Part shown: piece by piece, positions 1 through 56,522 of the stretch
Layout of the letters: every line of letters begins with the position of its first letter
Position numbering within the stretch: position 1 is the first letter of the stretch
Position numbers and translations under genes: made by a program
DNA from: Todiramphus chloris collaris
Lineage: Eukaryota; Chordata; Aves; Coraciiformes; Alcedinidae
DNA length: 64,000 nucleotides
Direction of reading: 5' to 3'
Assembly: GCA_025345505.1 (NCBI GenBank)
Contig: JANVCC010000018.1
Location: 61,656,232 to 61,720,231 of the forward strand
Notes under the pieces: generated by a model
Database searches by the model: none
What the model saw: the letters and a program-made list of their open reading frames with translations, nothing else
What the model was told of the DNA's origin: nothing

Positions 1-537
1 GACCTGGTATTTGGTCTTATTAAGCCTCATACAATTGACCTTAGCCCATTGATCCAACCCGCCCAGATCTCCCTACCCTCAAGCAGATCAATGTTGCTAG
101 TTAATTTTGTGTTGTCTGCAAACATACTGAGGGTGCACTCAATCCCCTCATCCAAGTCATTGATAAAGATGTTAACAGGACTGGCCCCAGCACTGAGCCC
201 TGGGGAACACCACTTGTGACCGGTCACCAACTGGATTTAACTCTGTTTACGTGAACTCTCTGTGCTCAGCCACCCAGCCAGCTTTTAACCCAGTGACGAG
301 CACACTTGTCTAAGGCATGAGCTGCCAGCTTCTCCAGCAGAATGCTGTGGGGGACTGTGTCAAATGCTTTATTAAAGTCCAGGTATTCAATATCCACAGC
401 TTTCCCCCATCCACTAGGTGGGTCACCTGGTCATAGAAGGAGATCAGGTTGGTCAAACAGGACCTGCCCTTCATGAACCCATGTTGGCTGGTCCTGATCC
501 CCTGGTTGCCCTGCACTTGCCGTGTGAGCACACCCAA
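1..537 (-). mobile_element. CR1 LINE fragment (reverse transcriptase part of ORF2), decayed
   Basis: Read on the minus strand, this stretch encodes pieces of the CR1 ORF2 reverse transcriptase. The piece at 310-585 carries a QHGF-KGRSCLTNL-like block followed by a FYDQVTHLVD-like block. The piece at 27-230 carries an NIFINDLDEGIECTLS-like block and the catalytic-loop region. The frame shifts between the two pieces, and the catalytic motif reads FADN instead of F/YADD, so the copy is dead. The element runs off the left edge, where its 3' half would lie, and stops near 537, consistent with the usual 5' truncation of CR1. The family call rests on remembered CR1 protein blocks, not a search. Confidence 0.88.
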
Positions 538-3500
538 GATGAACCTTTGACATTTGAAATAATACATAGTATGAAGGGAGAACACCCTGAACTTTCAGAT
601 TATTTGCAGGCCAAAAGTGACTCTCTGAAGAAATCTAACTGTGTTTGAAAAGGAAATTATGTTGAGACTTCTCCAGTCTGTTTTTGAGTGGAAATACTGT
701 AAAACTGGACAATTTATTCAATTTATTAGAGATTACTGTTAAATAGGTACAGGAGAAAAGAAGGAAAAACAGTGCTCTACATATTTATAGGTAAGTTTAT
801 ATATCATATCACCAGGTCCATCCTGTTAAAATTAATCTCATTAAGACTAATCAACTTGTTGGCATGAAGCCTGCTCCTGTATCATTGTTTTCCATTACTT
901 CTGTAGACAGAGGATCAATTCTGGAGTAATTAGAAAAATTAGTCACTGCAGCACCTTCAGTAGCTCTGTTTGCTTTTGCGTTGAGCAGTCCCCTTTTTCG
1001 ATGAGATATGCCTGGCATTTGCTTCTGCTGATAAGAAATGGGTAAATGGGGTGGGAAGATGACGAGCAAACTAAAGACTAATTTGTAGGGAAAGGTTAAT
1101 ATTTGCTAATCTGCCAGATACAGTAGGTTATTGTTTCTTGCTACAGTCTGAATGGCAATCAGTGTTTTTCTAAATAATGTCATTTTCCACAAAATGCAGA
1201 ATCCGTGATAATCCATTCAGCATTGCAGTTACATCACCTTACAGGAAGCAAGAACAATATGTCTCTGTTGTTCTCGAGAACAGCCCGTGTTTGTCAGATG
1301 CCGAAGGAAGTCTCGGGCTGGAAGGAGACGGAAGCAGCATGCTATTCCACTTAGCACTACTGACTTGTGCGGCTTGAGGCATTACTAGTACCATGCCTAT
1401 TCCAAATTCAAGTTAGCTTTTCTGTGGATTTGGCTGGGAGTGAGGTTGCAGCCTAAACTGGGGGAAAAAAAAAAGAATCAAAATGCTGTTGAATCTAGAA
1501 TAACAAATACAAATTGCTCATGCTTTTATAAAGTGAAAACATCTCTTTTAATCTGTTAACTCTCTGAAGTGAGTGATCAAACATTTTGGAGCTCTTGAGT
1601 TTTAATATTTGATTAGGAGACAATAATTCCAAGGATTTTTTATTATTTTTTTTAAATAAAAATAACATCTCCATTTGTTATCAGAAGGATGCTTACCTTG
1701 TTCACTAGTTTCTCAAGTGCTGTAAAATTAACATCTTTAGCACCAGATGGTTTGCATAGAATCACGATTCAGTACCGGCCTGTTCCATCTCTCTTTTTTT
1801 CTGATGACAAAAACTTGCAGCAAGCAGTTAGCTGTATAATTGTTGAAATAACGACTCTCTCTTCATTATATGTTTCTACAGCTACATATAATTGGCCTCT
1901 GGGTTTAATCATAGTTGTAATTTAAACATCCAAGAATTTGCCAACTTTATTAGTTGCAAATATAAATGTATTCTTGATGAGTGATAACCAGCGTATGACA
2001 GATGCCACAAGCTTGATTTAGCTACTCAAACTAGTGTAAACAAGATCGGTGACCATAAGAGGTAGTTCCAATGTATCCCGATTTACAAAGATGAAATCTA
2101 AGAAATACGCATTTAACATCACTCCGTTCAAATTATATTTTTCATGTACTATGGGCATCAGTGTTCAGTGGAGGGAGAAAAGACATTCTAGACTAATCTG
2201 AATTTTGAATTTTATTTATGGAACTGCTGATGGAATTAATAGAATGGACTAAAATGCATCATAACAGATACTGGGGTGAAAATGGATGCTAAATTTTATC
2301 CATACATTAAAGCCCTCTTATTTACCTACAGGATAATATGTAGGAATGAGAGATTGGAGATACACTGTAAACTCTTCACTGATAAGAAGGACAAAGTAGT
2401 TTGCGGGAGTAAAGTCCAGTGTGCTCCAGTTATGGGAGGAAAAAAAAAAAAACACCCTGTAAAGAAACTTTCAGGTACAAAAATACAAATGAGATATTGA
2501 AAGTACATAAAATAATGCAATTGCTGTAAGCTTTAGAGCAGAACTCTCACAAGCAGCAGACACAATTAGACTGAAATAAAATACTTGTTTCTAGAAACTA
2601 TCCTAAAAAGCTAGACTAAGTGTATCACTGTAGAAAATCAGAAGTAGCCTTTATGTGCAATAGAAAGAGGGCAACATTTTGTTACGAGGCAGTCATCTAC
2701 TAGTCTTTAAGAAGAGGTAAATCTGTGATCACACTGCACTGATTTAAAGCAATATTTAAGTACAAAGGGGCAGGGAAATAGAGACTGGTGGCTACCGTGC
2801 AGGGATGCAGCTGATCATGGAACAGTAATAACATGAGGAATCCATTTACCAAATTATAGCATGGTGCACGTAAACAGCAGTCAGCAAAAACTGATAGAGC
2901 AATGTGGATACATTGTTGGGGATGGATATTTCATCAGGCTTGGAGCCCTTGTCCTGTGAGCACAGTGAATAATGAGCACTGTTCTTGATTCATACCCTCT
3001 TTCCACACAACTCTCACATTTCTTTCTAAATGTCCTCATCTAAATCTTCCTCTGCTCCAGCATCTTTCCCTCCTCTTGCTTCTTTTGTGGTTTCAAGCTT
3101 CCAGAAAAGTCTCCGTGCTAACTGCCTCTTCCTTCCAACTTCCACAACCATTACTTTCCCCGTATGAGAGGAGGCTTTTCCCTTTGCATTCATTCCCGCA
3201 ACCCCCTTGGTTACCTTCTGTTTTCACTATTACCATTTCTGCAATCTTATCAAGGAGTGCTGGGACATTAAATGCCTTTCCTAAAGCTTCAACTCACACA
3301 GTTTTATGGCCGTACGGGGATTTCAGCTAGGAACATCTCTAACTAAAAGACAGAAAAGTTTACTGCTGTCCCCAGTTATTTTCAGTGTTGTAAACTACTT
3401 GTCCTCTATGTGTGGGAATGGCTTACAATTTGCTTTTTCTGGTAGAAAGGCTGTTTTTGCAACTTCTTCATGATTAGCATTTCTGCTGACCAGGGAGGGG

Positions 3501-5859
3501 TTTGTAAGGATTTGTGTACATAGCAGAGAAGGTTACCAGCTCAAGTCGCAGCTAGGCTAGCTGTCAGCCAGAAAGCTGGGGAAATGATGGACACGTATTT
3601 GTAACAGAACAGAGCTCAGTGGACTGAAAAGTTAAACAGGATTCAGAGATACTGCTGTAAGCATCTCAACTACCTATTCTAATGCTATGATTGTGAGCTA
3701 AGCTCAGAGAAGCGACTGCAGCATAAATACAGTCTAAAAATTACACACTAAGCAGCTATCGTGTTTTTGATTCATTGAGGTAATGTTGGGTTAGGAAAAA
3801 AAAAATAATCTCAGTGTAATTGGGGATTTTTTCCCTAGAACTGAGGGCCCTCAATTCTCATGTAGAACGTGGCTGCCATCTACCGCTGCAGGTGGGATAC
3901 GTCTGGTAGGTGTGAGTTGAGTGGAAAGAGCTGGCTGGCAGACCCTGTGGTTTCAGTAACTGAATATAAAATGCTACTGCAGTTGGTGGCCTTTCATGTT
4001 TCTTGAATGTACTCAGCAGCCCAGGGGCTGAGGAGAAAACACTGTCCCGTTGACTAGTTTTGGGGGTCGTTGTCTCTTTGCTTGTAAAATAGCTTTTGGT
4101 TTTTTAGTTGTTATTCCTCCTTGAAATCTGCGCAAATTCTTTCACTTGCTTTTTTTTTTTTTTTTAATATAATTTTGCTTCCTGCTTCTGAGGCTCTTAA
4201 AAACCTGGACGCACAAGCTTTTCTGTGGAACACACAAACACAAAAAAAATGTTTTGTGAGTTAGTCCTTCTCACAAGACTTCCTTGTAACCTTTTATCCA
4301 CTTGATCTTTATGCCTATGAAAATTCTTTTAGTCTCTCTTTAAAACAAAGCTGGGCCACTGATAAGAACGGCTTCCTGTTTGCATAACCTCTCTGCGGAA
4401 TTTCACTCATTACAAAAGATCAACTGGATTTGAAAATGCACTTGATGAAACCTTTCCAATATTCAGATATGTCAGTGATATGTTGTCTGTAGAGTGACTG
4501 GACTTTATACCACCAAGCACTTGTGTCCAAAACAACACCTCGCAAAGGACTGTGTCCAGATTCACCTACTGCAGCACTACAGTGGCTGTGTATCTTTTCA
4601 AACGTTGTCATTGACGTCTTAGTCACAAAGGGCAATTACTTGAAAAACATTTGCTGACAAAATTGTCTTGTAACTGACATTTTGAAAAGATACATTGATT
4701 TTTAAAGATTTCACAGAGCCTAAAATTGGTGGAATTTGGCCCAAGGCAGCCAATTCAGGAAGGTATTCCTTTGCCCCAGGGTTAAAAAATCTTACTTCGT
4801 CTGTCAATAAATTGAGCCTATAAATTGCCAGTTGTGATGCTTTAGGAGCTGCTGTGACAATGCAAAGGATACATTAAATTGAGCCTTACTTGCACTGAAT
4901 TTGGATTGATCTTATTCTAAAATCCTGGAAGCCGTCCGATAAACCTATTTGTTTTCATTTTTACTATGAGATCAAAGAATTAGTAAAACTGTTTAATTCA
5001 GCAATCTTCATTTGAGTGCCAGTTTAAGCAATTAAGACATTTGTGTGGCTTTATGTAATTTTGTAGTCAAGGTTTAGTTTTAAATATATGGATGAGTAGC
5101 AGGAGTTACTATCACCAAGCTCTGTGATGTAACCTTAATTAAATAATCTAATTCGCCTTTGCTGTACTCTCCTAATGCGCAAAATAACTTTTTTTTTTTA
5201 TCTCGACACACATAGATGGGTCATTAGAACTAATTAAGGTAGTCTGTGTCCAACAGATATTATGCCTGTGTCTGTATTTTAAAGCCCTGTATGTCACACA
5301 GAGGATAGAATATAACAAAAGCTGCAGTTGCTGCTGTACCAAAATATTTTTCTAAGCCTGAACTGCTCTCCTCCCTCCTCTTTTCAAAGGCAATATTCCC
5401 ACTGTTTTAAACAGAAGTTGTAATGGGAGCAAGAAAACTTGAGTTTGTTCATAAAAGGACTTCCATAAAGCATAATTGCATCACAAGAAGAATGATAAAA
5501 TACGCAGTGAAGAAATTAAGAGAATGAGATGTCTTAGAAGGGCTTTTTAAAAGGAAAAATGACACGTAACAAATGTACTTACACTGATTGAAACATCTCA
5601 TGCATCCAAGCTGATGCACACATGAGCTGGTATGCCTTACACAGCACAAAGATTGTCTTTGAAGTTTGGAAGTGATCTCCCCCTCCCCAAAAAGTGATTT
5701 GGCAGAATTGCTTATCACAAGAAACAGGGCAAGTGCAATGGGAGGCCCGGTCTGGACCACATGACCTTTAATTACAAATTGCACTGGGGTATGTATGAAA
5801 ACCTAACAGTAACAAGGGATAAATTTCTCAGTAGGCGCTCTTAGGCCTACAGCTTTCCT
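538..5859. other. Intergenic DNA upstream of PEX7, no gene seen
   Basis: AT-rich single-copy-looking sequence. All open frames are short (under about 115 codons), lack recognisable domains and are what AT-rich noncoding DNA gives by chance. A-runs occur near 1465, 2440 and 3797, and T-runs near 4150 and 5191. In mammals the gene upstream of PEX7 is MAP3K5 on the opposite strand, but no MAP3K5 coding sequence is visible here. Distal enhancers could be present but cannot be recognised by reading. Confidence 0.6.
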
Positions 5860-6088
5860 CTGAGGAGGTGAGAGGACAAGGCCGCACTGGAGGAAGAAAC
5901 CACGGAGCAGAGCGGCTCAGCGCCGGACGGCCACTCAGGGCCAGCACCAGTTTCCTTGGAGCCCAGGGGTTGCCTCGGAGGCGGTGGCAGCAGCCGTGCC
6001 CTCTCCGGCCGGGCCGGCCGATTCCATTCCCGGGGGACGGCTCGGCCTGCGACACCGCCCCCGCCCCGGGCCACCCTCTGCCAGCCCC

Positions 6089-6100
6089 AAAGATGGCGGC
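6089..6100 (+). promoter_or_regulatory. YY1 / TISU-like element in the PEX7 leader
   Basis: The 12-mer AAAGATGGCGGC matches the YY1 core AAGATGGCGGC. It also matches 11 of 12 positions of the TISU consensus (SAASATGGCGGC); only the first base differs. Such elements normally sit just downstream of the transcription start of TATA-less housekeeping genes. It lies about 90 bp before the PEX7 start codon. Confidence 0.6.
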
Positions 6101-6155
6101 GGCGCCTCAGCTTCAGCACCGTCCGGCGGGCGGGCCGCTTCCGGCGCTGCCGTGA
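6093..6155 (+). other. Upstream ORF (20 codons) in the PEX7 leader
   Basis: The ATG inside the YY1/TISU motif opens a 20-codon frame that ends at TGA 6153-6155, 33 nt before the PEX7 ATG. It has A at -3 and G at +4, a strong Kozak context. It is in the same frame as PEX7 but is separated from it by the stop, so it cannot extend the protein. Its existence on mRNA depends on the transcription start lying upstream of 6093, which I cannot see directly. Confidence 0.45.
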
Positions 6156-6188
6156 GCGCGGCGGCTGCTCCGCGCCTCGGCCGGGGCC

Positions 6189-49168
<42,980 letters not shown>

Positions 49169-49600
49169 AGAAAAAGTGAAGATATGGCACACCAGGAACC
49201 TTTCTCTCTTCCCCCACAACCAGCCTTGTGCTGAAGTGTCAACTTTGTCACTAATCTTAGTGTCTCTTTTTAAGTAAAACTCTTCTAGAACAGAGTGTTG
49301 TGCACTTAAGCAAGTGGATGTTTTAGGGCTTGATTTACTCTACAAGTAGTACTTGAGCCAGCAAAACATTCACCAGCTAGTGAATGGCCAAAGAGTGGCC
49401 ACAGCAGATATGAACTGGTGTCTAATTTAGAGTAGAATCACCAACATAATTTTGTGATCTGTCTGGCTAATGATGAGAGCAGAGGCCTGAATCTTCTTGA
49501 TCCTTATGAAGAGTGAAAGCATCTGTCAGTGTATTTTGAGATGTCACAGCACAAAGTAAAAAAAAAAAATAAAAAGCAACTTTTCACTGTAAGGTACTGT
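49169..49600 (+). other. PEX7 3' untranslated region (probable extent)
   Basis: Follows the stop codon; no further coding is seen. The end is placed just after the AATAAA at 49568 and its GT-rich downstream region. The true cleavage site is unknown, and a longer 3'UTR is possible because further AATAAA motifs exist (for example 52092-52097). Confidence 0.45.
49568..49573 (+). terminator. Candidate PEX7 poly(A) signal AATAAA
   Basis: The first AATAAA after the PEX7 stop. It is followed within 40-60 nt by a GT-rich stretch (CTGGGGTTGGTATC), the usual downstream element. It partly consists of an A-run, so a chance match is possible. Confidence 0.45.
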
Positions 49601-52600
49601 AATGTCAACTGGGGTTGGTATCACTCAGATGCATTTATATTTATATGCTTTGCTGTGACTCACATTGCTTTATTTTTTTGTGCAGTATGACAAATACTCT
49701 CTATAGACAGTAAATGTCATAGTTTATAGCCAGCTGATTTGGTTGACCTTTTTGATTGCCGCTTCACAAAGATTGTAAAGATTATTTTCATACATTTTTT
49801 TTTCTATCGTATCTCCTTGAGTAAGACAGTTGATGAAGTCATGTAGAAAGATATTCTGGTGGTACACTTAGGAAAAAAAACACTTAGGAAAAAATGAAAT
49901 ATATACAACACTAATTGGATTCCAGTCCTCAAGATTTAGAGATAGCACAACCATCTTTTCTATTAGACTAGTCTCCTTCTTTAACTTAGAAAGTTTTTTC
50001 AAGAGATAGAAGAGGAACGTGGCCATATATTCAGTGTTTCTGGACCTCTGACAGCCTGGACAAAGTGAGAGCTGATGTCCAGACCAGTTGAACCTACACA
50101 GATGCACATTAACTTCATGACATAAAAAGCAAAGCAGATCCATTGAGGCCAAGCTATTATATTTACAAGAATATGACCAAAATGTTATAAGTATGTTGAG
50201 TACTTTGCACACCCACTTTGAATTCTCAGCCTACGTTTCATCTGAATTTTTCTGGGACAAGTGGAAGTGTTAAGTTTTTATGCTTTTTCAGTCTCCTCTG
50301 AATACTCTTTCAAGATCCAGCTGTGATACTCCAGCAGTTCTCACTGGTATATGTTAGACTTCTCACCTGGTTTCCTGATAGCATTTTTTTTTTCTTTTTA
50401 ACCTTCTTAAAGCTGTCTCCCTTTTGCTGTTACCCCGTATCAACAGTCTTTGCCATCAAAAGACTCTTTGCAGGTCAGGCTTTTGCAGATCTTTGGTCAG
50501 GTTTTCAGAGTCTCTTGTTAGCGAATGCTATATGCTTCTCAGTTGCACCACTCGTATATCAAGCAACAGTAGACAATGCCAGATCTGCCGAATGCTTTGA
50601 AGAAATGAAAGAAACAATTCAGCAGAGCTAAGACTTACAAGTTTCAAGGAAAGAATGGTTGTGCTATCTTAGAGAAAGAGCCAGGGAACTAGCATGTAGC
50701 CACAGGGAGATATGTATGTATTGTTTGAGGTTAGGGCAAGACAGAAAGAAACCCTCTTCTACAACATGAGAATTTAGATCCTCATAGGATCTTACATTTT
50801 TCTGGGTCATTGAAAACTGACCCCAGAATGCCATCTTCTTGAGTTGAATTCATAACAAAATGTAGATTTTCGTTTTTTGTGACAGTGTTGCACCAAATTC
50901 CAAGTATTTACTGCACTTCAATTCTGTGTGCTGAGGAATGATACAACAAAAAAGCTGTGCTGCATACAGCTTTCAGCAGTACCATGGACCATAAAGTCTA
51001 ATTTTAGGCATTAAAATTGATTATTTCAACCTTAATAGTTATTCCACCTTTCTGTTTCATTTCCCTTTTCTGCTTAGACTAAAAGTTACTTGTTACTTGA
51101 ACACGCACATTCAAAACATGGATTAAAACTTTTCTTGACTGCTTTCTCTCCCTCAATATCCTGGTTAGCGTCAGTGCTGAGAGTTGCTGTGTACGGATTT
51201 CATTCTCTTGAAAAATTAGCACATCCAGAAGATGCACATCCTAAATGAAAACTGTGGCCTTCAGTATGCCTGCATGATCTTGGAATGGAGAGAATGTGCT
51301 GTAAAATTTATGCACTGTAACAGAAAAAACAATCTGGCAATAGCGGTTGCTGATTCTTAATTCTCAGGGAATGTTTGAGATAGTTGTTTTAAAGAAATAC
51401 TTTTTGTTTTATGACCATAATAGTAGCTTTTGATCTTTTTACTTTCATTTCCTGAAACAACAATCTTAAAGATGTAATGTCTTCTACTTTTAACCTTGCT
51501 TCTGTGGAAGATTTTGTTTTATTGGAGCCCATAGGTTTCTGCTTGGTTCAAGAAATGTATTAATCTTGTTCTAAAGGAGTGGATTTGCTGTTCTACAATG
51601 CTATTAAATTAATTGCACACAGTATCTTTGGCTACATTCCTTCCCCGATTAAAAAAACGTTGATCAAAAAGCAAACACAGTGAAAGATACTGAGAGTATC
51701 TTGTAAGTAAAGAGTATCATAATCATGGTTTATGTCTTGTACCACGTACTGGGTGACAGCCGCGTTTTTCCTCTGTACTTTCAGAGACTGTACCTTACGC
51801 AGCTTTGCCTAGTTGTATGTCCCCTCAGGCCTGCATTTTGATAAAGGAAAGCTATTTTAAATGATTCTTTGTATCTGCTTGTGCAGACTATATGTCAGTG
51901 ATGAAATGACCTCTTTTTTCTAGCCAAGTACAGTGCTGGCCTCAAATGTTGCTGCATAGGCATGGATGTACTAAGCCTTTCAGTAGTACCTCCTGGGTTT
52001 TGAATGTCCTCAGGGACATGTCATGAGAAATGGATACAACTCTGCACAATGCTTCCCCTATATACTTCATGGTTGCATTAAACTCTAATTAAATAAACTG
52101 TCCATTAAACATTCTATATAGATATTTATGGTTTTCAACCAAGTAACCATTTAAAAAAAATTATGCCCTTAGGAATCTGAAAACACTTTCTTTTTTTCCC
52201 CTCTCACTTACATTGTTGTCCCTAGGTGAAATGCAAATCTGAGCATAATTTGTATGGAAGGATTAGAGTTAAGGCATCATAATCATCTCATTACTGTCAG
52301 GAACCACAGAGATATTCATTACTATGATCTGTGCCCCCACGACTAGGTAGAAATTTTGGAACAGTGTCCACTTACGAAGTGAGCACCCACTGCTGTCTCT
52401 GGACACAAGAGCAGCTTGTGTGAGGTAACTCTTCATGGCAGTGTTACCTCAAATGATGTCTGTTGCTTTATCCAGTTCCTTCCCAGTGAATTGTAGGGGA
52501 ATTTGTCTTGTTCTGAGGGTGGAGAGATGGAGAAACAGCGGGAGACTAGTACTGGGCCTGGCCTCAATCCACTTTGAGAAAAGAGTGGTTTGTCAAGGGA

Positions 52601-55600
52601 CACCACCTTCCATCCACCCCCCCCTTGCTGTGCGTAGACAAGACTAAAATTAACAGTACCATGAGAGATGTAAGAGAAGCTGGCCTTGCAACACAAGTGA
52701 CTTCCAAGAAATAGGGGTACTTGGGACACGCCCGCTTCACCTAGTTTGGAGAGAAGGAGGCTGACGAGTGACCTCGTTGCTCTCTACAGCTTCCTGAGGA
52801 GGGGACTGTGAGAAGGAGGTTCTGATCTCTTCTCCCTGGGATCCAGTGATAGGATGCACGGGAATGTTTCAAAGCTGCACCAGGGGACGTTCAAACTGAA
52901 CATCAGAAGCATGTGTTTACTGAGAGGGTGGTCAAACACTGGAACAGGCTTCCTAGAGAAGTGGTTGATGTCCTGAGCCTCTCAGTATCTTAGAGGCACT
53001 TGGACAATGCCCTTAACACTATGCTTTAACTTTTGGTCAGCCCTGAAGTGGTCAGGAACTTGGAGTAGGTGGTTGTTGTAGATCCTTTCCAACTGAACTA
53101 GTCTGGTCTAGGCTATTCAAATTTTTATCCTTCTGATAGGCTTTTCTGTTTCAATTGGGGAAGTATTTAACCCCCAATGCAGACTTGCAGCCTAATCCTC
53201 TGCAGTGTCAGAGACTCACTTCTCTAGTGAGAATTTCACTGGTGAGGGGACAAAATTCTTTCTTCCAGAGGTTATACTTAGGTGGAGTCCCAGTTACTAC
53301 AGTATTTCCAGAAAGCACAATTAGATTTTTTTTCTGTACTTATTTGCCAGAAGGAGCATTTTTTTCTCCCATGTGCAAACACTGTCACTGATCCATGCAT
53401 TCCTTTAAATTGTGCTGTGTGAGCTTGGGGTGAGTCCAAATGGAAACTGGTGTAAATGCATTGGCACAGCTCTTCAGTCGGTTTTGAAGCCAGCCTTGGT
53501 CTCCAGCAAGTTTAAATGAGAGTTTCAACCTTCATGTGCCTTGATATTTCAGGCCACTTAACTGTGAGCTTACGTTTTGTGCTGCAGTGCAGTTGCTGAA
53601 GTGCATGAAGGTCCCTGAGGTGGAGCTCCCCATGATACCAGAGGTGACCACAACTGACATGTCATTTTGCCTAAAATCTTCTAAGTTTCAGTACATGCTT
53701 TCCACCCTGATTTAGCAAAGATTAAACTTCCAAGCATCCTGATTGCATCCAGGGCTTTTGTGACCGAAGGGAACCTGAGAAATTCAGATACTCTCACCTT
53801 TTAAACAGAGGCACACACAAAGTCCTGAGGTATTTTTCAGTATTTTAATATTTCAACTAGTAGAGTTTTTAATCTATAGAAATACAAGTACTGAGATGTT
53901 ACTAAAACTAAAGATTTGCATGTAAAAAAAAAAAAAAAAGATGAAAATAAAAGTGCCTCAGTATGAACCAGAGGGAGAGCAAAATGGAAAATAAACCATC
54001 AAGGAAAACAGTTAGGTACAATTAGGTTACTTAAAGTCAAAATTGGAAAAGCCAATTAAAAATGTTCAATAGCAGGAGAATCCTCGCAAAGATTCTGTAA
54101 AGATGAAGAAGAGGTGAAGGAGGAATAGAGAAGCTGCAGTTTTAAGTCAGGTGAGTATTACAGTGGTCCTCACAAAGTCAGTCTTGTTCTCGCATTACTG
54201 TCAGGCTCTGTAGGGGGAATGGGGAAAGGAAGGAAGATGAGAAAATGCCAGGCAAGAAAGACTGAGAACAGTAGCTTGGTAAAAAAAAAAAGAATAAATT
54301 GAAAAATAAAAGCCAGGCAAGCTGGAGATAGGCTGTAGTGAGAAACAATGTTTATCCAGGAACACAAATCAGGAAGTAGAAGGAAGCACTGCTATGTCTG
54401 CATCAGTCACGGGCAGAGCCAGCAGTGACTGCTGGCCTCCTGCACAAGCACAACTGATGGCATTGAAGTGCAAGGGGGACTTGCCCTCAGCTCCCGGCTT
54501 CTGGAAGCAGACTGCAGGTTAGATATCCAAACATTGCTTCTGTCTCTACCCACACTTACCCCAAAGGCTGAAAAAAATTAGTTCCGTTCGTTTTTGCTTA
54601 GAGAATATTATTTCTCTTATGGCTTATCTCTGCTGATTAATGATAGACATGGTTTCCTTTTCCTCATTACCAATTTTGGTTTTCATCCTTATGTGTACCT
54701 CCGTTTCACTTTACAAACCTTGCCCTGCCTCCTTTCCCTGCGTGTACCAGCTCCACTGCTAACTGTAATGTATGTAACACATCGTCTGGTGCGACCGATC
54801 TCTGTGACCACTGAGACCCCCTTGCTGCACGCAGCAACAATCCTGGGCACACACAGCCACTCTCACTTCTGCTGAAGATCTGCAGGTCCAGTGTGTTTTT
54901 CCTGCCACTCCTTCATACTAGTGTGGTCATTTTGTGAACACCTGCTTGCCTGGCAGTCCTAATGCCTGCCCTGCTCTTGTTGAAAGCTGTTGGCATCAGC
55001 ACTCCCTTCCTGCAATTGCTACAGGTCTCACCCGAACACTGAGCTGTACAAGAGTTTCCAGTGTAATAGTTGGGAAGTAGAGCTGGCTTTGGAAGATGGT
55101 ATGTCTGGTGAGGTCTCTGAACTGAACTAAGACTGAAACTTAACATTTTTTATGCATAAATCTCACAGAAAAGAGTTGTGCCTTTTTTTTATGGTGCTGA
55201 AACGCATGTTGTGCTAAATTCTGTACAAACCCTTGTCAGGATCCGGTCTGCTCTTTTTATGTCTTCCAAAAGCTTATTTAAAATCTTTTTAAGTCTTCCA
55301 AAAATCAGCTTTGGGTGTCAGGTGTGTCATTTCCCCCCAGTCTGGTTCTTTCTAACACTGTTCCTGTGGAGAGGGGAGAGGCTGGTTTCATTTAAATGGA
55401 GTAATTTTGCTAATCTCATATTGATGGGTGAAAGTCAGTCTTACCGCTAATGAAAGAGACCTATCATGAATTGATATTAAGGCTTGAGATTGTAAGGCAG
55501 CTCCAAATAAAAGCAGGTTTTTGTTCCTATATGTCGCCTGGCACTGCTTGAGGCTGCTGGAGGCCCGGCTGTCCGAGAGAAGCTGCTTTTGCCTTCCTTA

Positions 55601-55735
55601 GAGTCGAGGCGATCTATCGCAGCCTCCTGTTAAAACCTTCATCTGGCAAGGCGAGAGAAGGGGTTAGTTCATTTAAACTTTACCACGCGTAAAACACCAC
55701 TTTCGAAGACTCTCTGTGGTTACCAGTTTTAAGCA
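49601..55735. other. Intergenic DNA between PEX7 and SLC35D3
   Basis: About 6 kb of AT-rich sequence with one CR1 3' end (52738-53120) and an A-run at 53923-53939. Open frames here (for example 50323-50631 plus and 49868-50212 minus) show no family resemblance. No exon or RNA gene is recognised. Confidence 0.65.
52738..53120 (+). mobile_element. CR1 3' end, decayed, plus orientation
   Basis: It shows the CR1 order: TTTGGAGAGAAGGAGGCTGA, GTGACCTCGTTGCTCTCTAC, the GGGATCCAGTGATAGGATGC region, GGTCAAACACTGGAACAGGC, TTCCTAGAGAAGTGGTTGAT and finally GATCCTTTCCAACTGAAC. Frameshifts abolish any open frame. It ends in TCTGGTCTAGGCTATTC without clear terminal octamers, so it belongs to an older or different CR1 subfamily than the 42.3 kb copy. 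Confidence 0.92.
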
Positions 55736-56522
55736 ACCTTTCAAGGAAAAGTCCCCCTGCTCGAAACAGCTTCTCCACGCTTGCTTAGCAGCGGTTCCCG
55801 GCTCTCCACCGTTCCCTGCCGGAGCAGCGACTCCCTTGGGCGAGCCAGGAGGCGGTCGGGGGAGGCCGGGACCCCAACGCGAGGAAGCGGGGGGAGCTGC
55901 AGGAAGGATGCTGCCGGGAAGCTCGATGGATGCTTTTTCCTGGGAGACCGTTCGCTTTTGGGGAAAGCGGTACTGTCTAGCTTGTGCACGCGGAGGGAGG
56001 GGGAAAGTGGGGGAGCGGTGGTGGTGGGGTTGCACTGACCTCCCAGCTCCGGGAAACGTGGAGTTCCCTACGGGTCTCCCGCGGATCTCCCGCATTAATG
56101 TCGGGCCGGTCGCGCTCCGTCGCGATGCTGCGGGCTCCCCGCGTTTATCCGCCGCGCTGAAAGCACGACGGTGCGCGCTGCCACCGCCCGCACCTCCTCC
56201 GCCCGGGCGGGTTTGAGAGGGCTTGCGGGCGGCGGGAAGTACCGGTGAGCGAGGCTGGGGGGGATACCGGAGGCGGCGGGATGGGAGAGACCCATTGGGT
56301 CCGGCGGGGACACACACCGGGGACGGCAGCGGGGAGGTGACAGGAGGGGCAGAGGCGCGAGGAGGAGGGGGTACACGCCGGGGGCGGGGCGGGGGGGGGG
56401 GGGACACACGTCGGGGGCGGCTGCCGCCCTGCCGGGAGCGCGTCCCGCTTCCGCCCGCCCCCCGCCTCCGCCCGTCCCCGCGTCCGCCCCCGCCGCCGCC
56501 GCGGCGGGTGGCCGGGCGGGCG

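Noticed and set aside
4420-4807. Two abutting minus-strand frames that look like one frameshifted protein
   Set aside because: Each is only 60-70 codons. I recognise no family and see no poly(A) tail or repeat hallmarks, so chance is the better explanation.
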